From: an uncultured Chloroflexota bacterium
GTDB taxonomy: Bacteria; Chloroflexota; Dehalococcoidia; SM23-28-2; RBG-16-64-32
Direction: 5' to 3'
Length of the DNA stretch: 12,185 nt
Assembly: GCA_913056415.1 (NCBI GenBank)
Contig: CAJXNA010000033.1
Span: forward strand, 1-12,185
Shown: positions 6,054 through 12,185 of the stretch, one piece after another
Layout: the number at the start of each line of letters is the position of its first letter
Position numbering within the stretch: position 1 is the stretch's first letter
Translations under genes and position numbers: made by a program
The notes under the pieces: generated by a model
Database searches by the model: none
What the model was told of the DNA's origin: nothing
Seen by the model: only the letters and a program-made list of their open reading frames with translations

Positions 6054-7460
6054 GTGGCAACTAAGAAGCCGACGACGATTGGACAGCTTCGCGAGTCCGG
6101 CTACAAGGTCCTGACCGTCAAGCAGGAGATGCGCAAGAACCTCATCGAACGGATTCGTAAAGGCCAGTCAGACCACCTGCCGGGCATCGTCGGCTTCGAG
6201 GAGACGGTCATCCCCCACCTGGAGAACGCCCTCCTGTCCGGACAGGACATCATCTTCCTGGGCGAGCGCGGGCAGGCGAAGTCGCGCGTGATCCGCGCCC
6301 TGGCAGGGCTGCTGGACGAAGAGATACCGACCATAGCGGGCTGTGAGATCAACGATAACCCGTTCGACCCGATATGCAGACGCTGTAGAGATCTCGTGGA
6401 GGAAGAGGGGAACGACACGGAGCTGGCCTGGCTGGACCGTGACCGCCGCTACGGGGAGAAGCTGGCCACCCCGGACATCACCATCGCCGACCTGATCGGC
6501 GAGGTCGACCCGATCAAGGTGGCCGAGGGCCGCTACCTCTCGGACGAGCTGACGATACATTACGGCCTGATCCCCAGGCACAACCGGGGCATCTTCTGCA
6601 TTAACGAACTCCCGGACATGGCTGAGCGCATCCAGGTGGGGCTGCTCAACATCATGGAGGAGCGCGACGTGCAGATCCGCGGCTACCGCATACGCCTGCC
6701 GCTGGACGTCTTCGTCGTCGCCTCCGCCAATCCGGAGGACTACACCAACCGCGGCCGCATCATCACGCCGCTCAAGGATCGCTACGGCGCCCAGATCCGC
6801 ACCCACTACCCGAAGAACGTGGAGGCGGAGATCGCGATCATGGAGCAGGAGCGCTCCCGCTTCGAGGAGGACGACGATCACCCCGTCAACGTCCCGGCCT
6901 ACATGAAAGAGATCGTGGCGGAGGTGACGCGCCTGGCCCGCCGCAGCCCGGACATCAACCAGCGCTCCGGGGTCTCCGTCCGCGCCTCCATCGCGGACTA
7001 CGAGGCGCTGCTGGCCAACGCCTTTCGCCGCGCGATCCGCCTGAAAGAGAAGGAGATAGTACCCCGCATAAGCGATCTGCCCTACCTGGTGCCCGCCATC
7101 AGCGGCAAGCTGGAGTTCGAGACGGTGGAGGAGGGGCGCGAGGAGCAGATAATAGACCGTCTGATCCAAGGGGCCGTGCTGGCCGTGTTCAACCGCTACT
7201 TCAGCCTGGCCGAGCTGGAGACGGTAGTGGCCAAGTTCAAGGCCGGCCACGCGGTGGAGGTGGGCGATCAGACGCCCTCGGCGGATTACGTCAAGCTGAT
7301 GAAGCAGGTGGAGGGGTTGGACGCGGCGGCGGAGAAGCTGGGCGCGGGCCGGAGCAGGCCGGCCATCGCTTCAGCGGTAGAGTTTGCGCTGGAGGGGTTG
7401 CACCTGAACAAGCGGCTGAACAAGGACAAGATCGCCGGCCGCTTCCAGTACAGGGGGTAA
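6054..7460 (+). CDS. MoxR/ChlI-like AAA+ ATPase, partner of the VWA protein
   Basis: An AAA+ ATPase of the magnesium-chelatase I/MoxR type, 468 aa, acting with the VWA protein encoded next. Walker A is GERGQAKS (70-77), with Ala in place of the last Gly, as also occurs in MoxR/RavA types. Walker B is GIFCINELPDM (179-189), with Asn184 where Asp is normal, followed by Glu185. The segment DVFVVASANPEDY (218-230) includes the sensor-1 Asn226; PLKDRYG holds a likely arginine finger Arg243; GVSVRASIADYE (306-317) holds a sensor-2-like Arg310. An insertion after beta-2 carries Cys97, Cys108 and Cys111, which with Cys182 could bind a metal or iron-sulfur cluster (speculative). The start GTG at 6054 is preceded by GGGAGG at 6038-6043. 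Hexamer formation and remodelling or metal insertion on an unknown client are inferred from the family. Confidence 0.9.
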   Translation: MATKKPTTIGQLRESGYKVLTVKQEMRKNLIERIRKGQSDHLPGIVGFEETVIPHLENALLSGQDIIFLGERGQAKSRVIRALAGLLDEEIPTIAGCEINDNPFDPICRRCRDLVEEEGNDTELAWLDRDRRYGEKLATPDITIADLIGEVDPIKVAEGRYLSDELTIHYGLIPRHNRGIFCINELPDMAERIQVGLLNIMEERDVQIRGYRIRLPLDVFVVASANPEDYTNRGRIITPLKDRYGAQIRTHYPKNVEAEIAIMEQERSRFEEDDDHPVNVPAYMKEIVAEVTRLARRSPDINQRSGVSVRASIADYEALLANAFRRAIRLKEKEIVPRISDLPYLVPAISGKLEFETVEEGREEQIIDRLIQGAVLAVFNRYFSLAELETVVAKFKAGHAVEVGDQTPSADYVKLMKQVEGLDAAAEKLGAGRSRPAIASAVEFALEGLHLNKRLNKDKIAGRFQYRG

Positions 7461-7510
7461 GAAGGAACCGGCAGCGGCGGGACTGAAGTCCACGCCGTAC
7501 GGGAGACGCT

Positions 7511-9598
7511 ATGGGTTTTAGCTTTCGCTACTCTGAGTGGGACGGCAGCCAGGAGATCGGGCCCCTGGACCCGGACGATATCCTGGCCGGGCTGACCGAT
7601 GACCTGATGAACTTCGGCGACCTCCAGCACGCCCTGCGCAACCTGCTGCAGCGCGGGATGCGCAACCCGATGGGCCAGCGGATGCAGGGGCTGCGGGATA
7701 TCCTCCAGCAGCTGCGCCAGCAGCGACGCCAGATGCTGGACCGCTATAACCTCGACTCCGTGTTCGAGGACATCAAGAAGCGGCTGGACGAGGTCATAGA
7801 CCTGGAGAAGGGGACGCTGGACAGCCGCCTGCAGAAGGCGGAGCGTCAGCTTCAGGGCGGCGACAGCCCGCTGCAGGCGTTCGAGGAGGCGGTGAAGCCC
7901 TCGCAGCAGGAGCCCACGGCCGAGGAGCAGGAGCGCCTGTCGCAGATGCTGAAGGACATCGTCGAGAAGAAGAAGAACACGATCGACAACCTGCCGGAGG
8001 ATGTCGGCGGCCAGGTTAAGGAGCTGCAGAACTACGAGTTCATGGACCCGGAGGCGGGGACCAAGTTCCAAGAGCTGATGGAGATGCTGAAGAAGGCGAT
8101 GATGGACACCTTCTTCAAAGACATCTACAGCCAGATCGCTAATATGAGCCCTGAAGAGATGGCGCGCATGAAGGAGATGATCCGGGAGCTGAACGAGATG
8201 CTCTCGGAGAAGATGGCCGGGGGACAGCCGGACTTCCAGGGGTTCATGGACAAGTACGGCGACCTGTTCGGGGACAACCCGCCCCAGAGCCTGGAACAGC
8301 TCATCGAGGAGATGCAGCAGCAGGCGTCCGTCATGCAGACGCTGCTGGACAGCTTGCCCCCGGAGATGCGCCAGCAGCTTCAAGACCTGCTGATGGACAA
8401 GGTGGGCGACCTGGACCTGCAGCGACAGCTCCAGGAGCTTTCGATCAACCTGGACATCCTGTACCCTTCACGCGAACTCCAGAACCAGTATCCGTTCCGC
8501 GGCGACGAGGAGCTGGACCTGCTCCAGGCGATGAGCCTGATGGACAACCTGCAGGATCTGGATGACCTGGAGAAGGAGCTGGAGCGCACCCAGTACGGGG
8601 GTGACCTGGAAGACATCGATGAGGAGAAGCTGCGGGAGCTGCTGGGGGAAGAGGCGGCTGAGACCCTAAAGCAGCTAAAGGAGTTCCTGGAGATACTTGA
8701 GGAGGCGGGCTACATCCGCCGCAAAGGGAAGGCCTGGGAGCTGACGCCCAAGGGTGTGCGCAAGATCGGGGAGAAAGCGCTGGGAGAGATATACAGCCAG
8801 CTGAAGAAGTCCGGCTTCGGCAAACACGCGCTGCCAGAGCGCGGAACCGGCGGCGAGCGGGCGGACGAGACGAAACGGTACGAGTTCGGGGACCCGTTCC
8901 ACCTCAACCTGGGCGAGACGATCATGAACGCGGTCTTGCGCGAGGGGCCTCAGGTTCCGGTGCGTCTGGACAAGGACGACTTCGAGGTGTTCCGCTCCGA
9001 GACGATCACCAGCACGACGACGGTGATGATGCTGGACCTCTCATGGTCCATGGCGCTGCGGGGCAGCTTCCAGGCCGCCAAGAGGGTGGCGCTGGCGCTG
9101 CAGAACCTGATCCGCACCCAGTTCCCCAAGGACTCGCTGTACATCCTCGGCTTCTCCGCCTACGCGCGGGAGCTCCGTCCCGATGAGCTGCCCTACGTGC
9201 GCTGGGACGAGTCTGTGCTGGGGACGAACATGCACCACGCCTTCATGATCGCCCAGAAGCTGCTGGCCCGGCACAAGGTGGGGACACGCCAGATCATCAT
9301 GATCTCGGACGGGGAGCCGACTGCGCACCTGGAGCACGGGCGCTCCTACTTCGCCTACCCGCCGAGCCCCATCACGATCCGCGAGACGCTGAAAGAGGTA
9401 CGACGGTGCACTCGGAAGGGGATCGTGATCAACACGTTCATGCTGGATCGTAACTATTACCTGAAAGAGTTCGTGAATCAGATCGCCAAGATGAACAAGG
9501 GTCGGGTGTTCTACACCACGCCGGAGAATCTGGGACAGTATCTCCTGGTTGACTACGTCTCCCAGAAGCGCAAGCGCCTGGGCGGCCAAGCGGCGTAG
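7511..9598 (+). CDS. VWA domain protein with long helical N-terminal region
   Basis: A 695-aa partner of the AAA+ ATPase, by analogy with ChlD/BchD or the RavA-ViaA pair; cytoplasmic, with no signal peptide or membrane segment. Residues 1-395 are almost wholly helical and rich in Gln, Leu, Met, Asp and Glu (for example LRDILQQLRQQRRQML at 61-76), probably coiled coil. Residues about 394-420 look like a small winged helix (EEAGYIRRKG, then LTPKGVRKIG). The C-terminal VWA domain has an intact MIDAS: DLSWS (509-513), Thr572 in GTNMH and Asp600 in SDGEPT, so Mg2+-dependent ligand binding is expected. The ATG at 7511 has GGGAGA 4-5 nt upstream. It follows the AAA+ gene by 50 nt and its stop is 9 nt before the channel gene. 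Which client the pair acts on is not visible. Confidence 0.88.
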   Translation: MGFSFRYSEWDGSQEIGPLDPDDILAGLTDDLMNFGDLQHALRNLLQRGMRNPMGQRMQGLRDILQQLRQQRRQMLDRYNLDSVFEDIKKRLDEVIDLEKGTLDSRLQKAERQLQGGDSPLQAFEEAVKPSQQEPTAEEQERLSQMLKDIVEKKKNTIDNLPEDVGGQVKELQNYEFMDPEAGTKFQELMEMLKKAMMDTFFKDIYSQIANMSPEEMARMKEMIRELNEMLSEKMAGGQPDFQGFMDKYGDLFGDNPPQSLEQLIEEMQQQASVMQTLLDSLPPEMRQQLQDLLMDKVGDLDLQRQLQELSINLDILYPSRELQNQYPFRGDEELDLLQAMSLMDNLQDLDDLEKELERTQYGGDLEDIDEEKLRELLGEEAAETLKQLKEFLEILEEAGYIRRKGKAWELTPKGVRKIGEKALGEIYSQLKKSGFGKHALPERGTGGERADETKRYEFGDPFHLNLGETIMNAVLREGPQVPVRLDKDDFEVFRSETITSTTTVMMLDLSWSMALRGSFQAAKRVALALQNLIRTQFPKDSLYILGFSAYARELRPDELPYVRWDESVLGTNMHHAFMIAQKLLARHKVGTRQIIMISDGEPTAHLEHGRSYFAYPPSPITIRETLKEVRRCTRKGIVINTFMLDRNYYLKEFVNQIAKMNKGRVFYTTPENLGQYLLVDYVSQKRKRLGGQAA

Positions 9599-9607
9599 CC
9601 CCCTGCA

Positions 9608-10606
9608 GTGAGAGTTCTCACCCCCTGGCAGAGGTTAGGCATTGGCTGTATCTCTGCCTTAATCCTTTGGGCGATAGGCGTCGCCGGATACATGGCTATC
9701 GAGGGTTTCAGCTTCCTCGATGCCCTCTATCAGACCGTCACGGCGGCGACTACGGCCGGGTTCGGGGAGATCAATCCTTTGGGGAGCACAGGCCGGGCAT
9801 TCACCATCGTTATCATCATCCTGGGCGTCATCGTCATCCTATACGTCCTTACGGCCGTGATGCAGATTGCAGTGGAGGGGGAACTGGAGAGTATACTGGG
9901 GGCGCGTCGAATGAAGTCGAAGATTGAGGCCCTAAAGGACCACTACATCCTCTGCGGCTTCGGCCGCGTGGGCACGGAGATAGCGCGGGAGTTCAGCACC
10001 CGCGGCGTTCCCTTCGTCGTCGTGGAGTCCAACCCGGAGGCGCTCGGCCGCGCGCAGGCCGGCGGCCACCTACTGCTGGAAGCCGACGCCACCAGCGACG
10101 CCGTGCTGAGGGAGGCCGGCATCGAGCGCGCCCGCGGGCTGCTCGCCGCCTCCGACTCCGACGCCGGCAACACGTTCATCGTCCTCGCCGCCAAAGCGGT
10201 GCGGCCCGACCTATACGTGGTCTCCCGCGCCGCGCGGTCAGAGAGCGAGCCGCGGATGCGGCGGGCGGGGGCGGACCGGACGATCTCTCCATACTCTATC
10301 GCGGGGCGCCGAATGGCGTTGTCGGCGTTGCAGCCACTGATGGTGGAGTTCATCGACGCGCTGGCCAGCGGTCGCCACGAGGAGCAGATCCTGGCCGAGA
10401 TCGAGATCTCCGAGGAGTCCGGCCTAGGCAGCCGGACGATCGAGGACGTGATGCAGGCCTGCCGCGGGGCGGTAGTGCTGGCGGTGCAGCGGGCCACCGG
10501 CGCAATCCAGGTGGGCCCCAGCGGCAGCAGCCAGCTGGCCGTCGGGGACAGGCTCATCGTGCTGGGCGACGAAGCGGAGCTGGAGGCGATCCGCCCCCGG
10601 CGCTGA
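9608..10606 (+). CDS. MthK-like potassium channel with RCK (TrkA-N/TrkA-C) domains
   Basis: A 332-aa ligand-gated K+ channel or NAD-binding potassium transport protein of the two-helix plus RCK layout (MthK is about the same length). TM1 is about 9-31, the pore helix 36-47, TM2 about 64-88. The selectivity filter reads TTAGFGE (48-54) instead of the usual TVGYGD; Phe and Glu variants occur in bacterial two-TM channels. The RCK N-terminal domain has the Rossmann motif GFGRVG (117-122), an acidic end to beta-2 (VVVESN, Glu140) and DATSD (160-164). A TrkA-C-like domain covers about 255-325 (VGDRLIVLGD near the end). The GTG start at 9608 lies 9 nt after the VWA stop with no strong Shine-Dalgarno, so translation is probably coupled. 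Sharing an operon with an AAA+/VWA pair is the unusual point. Confidence 0.9.
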   Translation: MRVLTPWQRLGIGCISALILWAIGVAGYMAIEGFSFLDALYQTVTAATTAGFGEINPLGSTGRAFTIVIIILGVIVILYVLTAVMQIAVEGELESILGARRMKSKIEALKDHYILCGFGRVGTEIAREFSTRGVPFVVVESNPEALGRAQAGGHLLLEADATSDAVLREAGIERARGLLAASDSDAGNTFIVLAAKAVRPDLYVVSRAARSESEPRMRRAGADRTISPYSIAGRRMALSALQPLMVEFIDALASGRHEEQILAEIEISEESGLGSRTIEDVMQACRGAVVLAVQRATGAIQVGPSGSSQLAVGDRLIVLGDEAELEAIRPRR

Positions 10607-10616
10607 GCGGGGCCCG

Positions 10617-11270
10617 ATGAGTTCGTTCGAGGAGCTATTTGGCCAGACGGGCGATGGTGTGGCCGTCATCGACGGAGACTTCCGGATTATCTACTGGAAC
10701 GAGGCGGCGGCGGAGCTCCTTGGGTATTCAGCGGCGGAAGCCCTGGGGCGCGCTTGCCATGAGGTGATGCAGGGGATGGATGAGCGGGGCGGTCTCCTCT
10801 GTGGGCCGGAGTGCTCCGTGCTCCACTGCGCCCGACGAGGGGAGCGCCTACACAGCTATAACATGCTTTCCCCCCGGAAGGACGGCAAACCCGTGTGGCT
10901 GAACGTGAGCACGATCTACATACCGAAGTTCGGCGAGCACCGCAACGTCATCGTTCACTTGTTTCGCAACATCGATTACCTCAAGCGAGCACAAGGGCTG
11001 ATTCAGCAGATCGTGACCCTCGCCGCAGAGGAAGCGCCGCAAACCGCTCCAGCCGCAGTTCGGGAGGAAGAACCAACACCGAAACTCACAGACCGCGAAC
11101 GAGAGATCCTGCGGATGCTGTCGCAGGGGCTGACCGCCAAGGTCATCGCTGGTCAGCTCACCATCAGCGAGGCGACCGCGCGCAACCACATTCAGAGCAT
11201 CCTGAACAAGTTCGACGTTCACTCCCAACTGGAAGCGGTCGTCTACGCCTTTCAGCATCACCTCAATTAA
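10617..11270 (+). CDS. PAS-LuxR one-component transcription regulator with Cys cluster
   Basis: A 217-aa sensor-regulator: a PAS domain (about 4-122) linked by an Ala/Glu/Pro-rich hinge (138-155) to a LuxR/GerE DNA-binding domain (157-215, LTDREREILRMLSQGLTAK, then the recognition helix near EATARNHIQSILNKF). There is no receiver domain, kinase or membrane segment, so it should sense a cytoplasmic signal directly. The PAS domain carries Cys47, Cys62, Cys66 and Cys71 (CHEVM, LLCGPECSVLHC); the spacing would suit a metal or iron-sulfur cluster or a redox switch, and related PAS proteins show a similar cysteine pattern. The ATG at 10617 is 10 nt after the channel stop, with the short purine-rich run GCGGGG before it. 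It closes the cluster and may control it, or the cupredoxin gene downstream; neither is shown. Confidence 0.88.
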   Translation: MSSFEELFGQTGDGVAVIDGDFRIIYWNEAAAELLGYSAAEALGRACHEVMQGMDERGGLLCGPECSVLHCARRGERLHSYNMLSPRKDGKPVWLNVSTIYIPKFGEHRNVIVHLFRNIDYLKRAQGLIQQIVTLAAEEAPQTAPAAVREEEPTPKLTDREREILRMLSQGLTAKVIAGQLTISEATARNHIQSILNKFDVHSQLEAVVYAFQHHLN

Positions 11271-11329
11271 GTCTCGTCCCCTCTTGGTCTCCATATACAA
11301 ACTTGGTGCCGCAAGGGCTTTATGAAAAA

Positions 11330-11345
11330 TAGTGCAATTTCACTA
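11330..11345. repeat. Short inverted repeat
   Basis: TAGTG and CACTA form a 5-bp inverted repeat with a 6-bp spacer. Its right half lies in TTTCACTA and shares TTTCAC with the larger palindrome at 11398-11421, 77 bp further on. It may be a degenerate second site for the same protein; the arms are short enough to be chance. Confidence 0.25.
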
Positions 11346-11397
11346 CCTACTCCCGTCATCTGCATCATTCGCCCCAGGGAGCCGCATTCTAAGATAT

Positions 11398-11421
11398 ATG
11401 TGAAAGACATCACTTTCACAT
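11398..11421. promoter_or_regulatory. Perfect inverted repeat, likely operator or 5'-leader hairpin
   Basis: ATGTGAAAG (11398-11406) and CTTTCACAT (11413-11421) are exact reverse complements separated by ACATCA. The AGGAGG Shine-Dalgarno of the cupredoxin gene begins 4 nt later. It resembles a dimeric regulator site; it contains TGTGA and TCACA but 12 bp apart instead of the 6 bp of CRP sites, so CRP is not indicated. If transcribed, the hairpin would sit against the ribosome site. Confidence 0.6.
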
Positions 11422-11439
11422 TAACAGGAGGACTGCACG

Positions 11440-11928
11440 ATGAAGCGGCTGATCTTCTTGGCGCTGACGCTGGCCGGGGCCATGGCCTTTATCGCCTGCG
11501 GTGGCGGCGGCAGTAACCCCGACCCAAATCCGGGCACTACGAACGATCACTCCGAGAACGCGCACGAGGACGAGCAGGGCGCAGAAGCCCTCCACGTGAT
11601 TCTCAAGGAATGGAGCATCACAGGAGAGGGTGGTGAACCGACCTTCACCACCGATGCTGGAGACACGATCTTTGAGATCCACAACGAAGGCGCGGCTCCC
11701 CATGACCTCAAGGTCATCAAGACAGACCTTGCGGCCGACGACCTGCCTTTTGTTGACGGCCGAGTGGATGTGGAGGCGGCTGGAGAGACTATCGGTGGCG
11801 TGGACCCGCTCCCCGGCGAGATACAAGTAGAGACCAGCCTCAACCTTGAACCCGGCCACTACGTCCTTATCTGCAGTATACCCGGACACTACCAGCAGGG
11901 GATGTTCGCGGAGTTGACCGTGGAGTAG
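11440..11928 (+). CDS. Cupredoxin (blue copper) lipoprotein
   Basis: A 162-aa membrane-anchored, extracytoplasmic type-1 copper protein, probably a small electron carrier. The lipoprotein signal (1-19) ends at Cys20 in FIAC followed by GGGG. A His/Asp/Glu-rich linker follows (NDHSENAHEDEQ, 35-46). The cupredoxin fold covers about 50-162, and all four expected copper ligands are present: His88 in GAAPHDL, then Cys145, His150 and Met155 in CSIPGHYQQGM. The beta-strand spacing and the C-terminal GMFAELTVE are typical of nitrite-reductase/plastocyanin-like single-domain members. The ATG at 11440 has AGGAGG at 11426-11431, 8 nt upstream, so the start is firm. The inverted repeat at 11398-11421 suggests regulation at the promoter or leader. 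It stands alone, convergent with the hydrolase gene. The redox partner is unknown. Confidence 0.92.
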   Translation: MKRLIFLALTLAGAMAFIACGGGGSNPDPNPGTTNDHSENAHEDEQGAEALHVILKEWSITGEGGEPTFTTDAGDTIFEIHNEGAAPHDLKVIKTDLAADDLPFVDGRVDVEAAGETIGGVDPLPGEIQVETSLNLEPGHYVLICSIPGHYQQGMFAELTVE

Positions 11929-11983
11929 GGCCAGAAAGGCGAGCAGAAGTCAAATACACGCTAATGTGGGCCGCTGTTCGGGC

Positions 11984-12019
11984 GGCTGGAACCTTAGCAG
12001 CCAGCCCTAGAGCGGCTGG
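11984..12019. terminator. Possible bidirectional hairpin between convergent genes
   Basis: GGCTGG (11984-11989) can pair with CCAGCC (12001-12006), which can also pair with GGCTGG at 12014-12019, giving two competing stems around the hydrolase stop. It lies between converging genes, where a terminator is expected, but has no T-run. Confidence 0.3.
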
Positions 12020-12185
12020 TCCAGCAGGAACCGACGGATGACGCCGGCGAACTTCTCCGGCCGCAGGCGGGGCAGGGAGTGGCCGGTGTCCTCAAATACG
12101 TAGAGCCTGCCGCCTGGCAGGCTCTCCACCATGCGACCCGATATCTCGTCGTCCAGGATGGGGCTGTGCTCGCCTCGCATCACCA
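12007..12185 (-). CDS. Alpha/beta hydrolase, C-terminal end only
   Basis: The last 58 codons of a gene that enters from the right edge; the stop TAG is at 12007-12009. The reading RGEHSPILDDEISGRMVESL, then GGRLYVFEDTGHSLPRLRPEKF and an ending RRFLLDQPL, is the usual C-terminus of alpha/beta-hydrolase-fold enzymes. The His in TGHS is the catalytic histidine and the Asp in LDDE region lies near the lid/acid strand. Substrate cannot be judged from this part; esterase, haloalkane dehalogenase-like or other hydrolase roles are all possible. It is convergent with the cupredoxin gene. Confidence 0.8.
   Translation of the reverse strand, partial: VMRGEHSPILDDEISGRMVESLPGGRLYVFEDTGHSLPRLRPEKFAGVIRRFLLDQPL

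Noticed and set aside
6168..7250. 360-aa open frame on the minus strand within the AAA+ gene
   Set aside because: Antisense shadow of a GC-rich coding sequence; its residues show no family motif, while the plus strand has intact AAA+ motifs.
7286..8383. 365-aa open frame on the minus strand across the AAA+/VWA junction
   Set aside because: Leu/His/Gln-rich mirror of the helical VWA N-terminus with no recognisable domain.
9041..9589. 182-aa open frame on the minus strand
   Set aside because: Antisense to the VWA domain with its intact MIDAS motif.
11398..11421. CRP/FNR-type binding site
   Set aside because: TGTGA and TCACA are present but 12 bp apart, not 6, and FNR half-sites are absent.

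Overview
The window looks like a GC-rich bacterial chromosome segment. Evidence for the source: frequent GTG starts, lipoproteins with a Cys-Gly-rich N-terminus (Cys followed by GGGG), a small membrane protein resembling DUF6391, a family-5 uracil-DNA glycosylase and a single-gene PAS-LuxR regulator. Together these suggest Chloroflexota (possibly Dehalococcoidia-like or Thermomicrobia-like). This is inferred from gene style; there is no rRNA or marker gene to settle it. I see no transposase, integrase, CRISPR array, phage gene or att site.

Left part (1-4844), mostly minus strand. The 5' part of a sugar-type ABC transporter solute-binding lipoprotein runs off the left edge. It is divergent from udgB, a [4Fe-4S] uracil-DNA glycosylase. 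Then come tRNA-Arg(UCU), a two-helix DUF6391-like membrane protein with a good promoter and Shine-Dalgarno, a TolB/PD40-type beta-propeller lipoprotein, and a DedA membrane protein. DedA homology continues about 27 codons upstream of the first ATG without a standard start codon.

Middle (4962-11270), plus strand. An AIR-synthase/HypE-like protein comes first. After a 69-nt gap with two hairpins follows a tight cluster: MoxR/ChlI-like AAA+ ATPase, a 695-aa VWA protein with a long helical N-terminus, an MthK-like K+ channel with RCK domains (9 nt after the VWA stop), and a PAS-LuxR regulator with a four-cysteine cluster (10 nt after the channel stop). The AAA+/VWA pair is a known type of ATP-driven remodelling or metal-insertion machine. 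Its tight linkage to a K+ channel and a one-component sensor-regulator is the most interesting unit here. It suggests, but does not prove, that the machine works on or is controlled with the channel.

Right end (11271-12185). A perfect 9-bp inverted repeat lies 4 nt before the Shine-Dalgarno of a cupredoxin lipoprotein that has all four type-1 copper ligands. The C-terminal end of an alpha/beta hydrolase (minus strand, convergent) runs off the right edge. The nearest thing to an undescribed system is the AAA+/VWA/K+ channel/PAS-LuxR cluster; everything else belongs to recognisable families.
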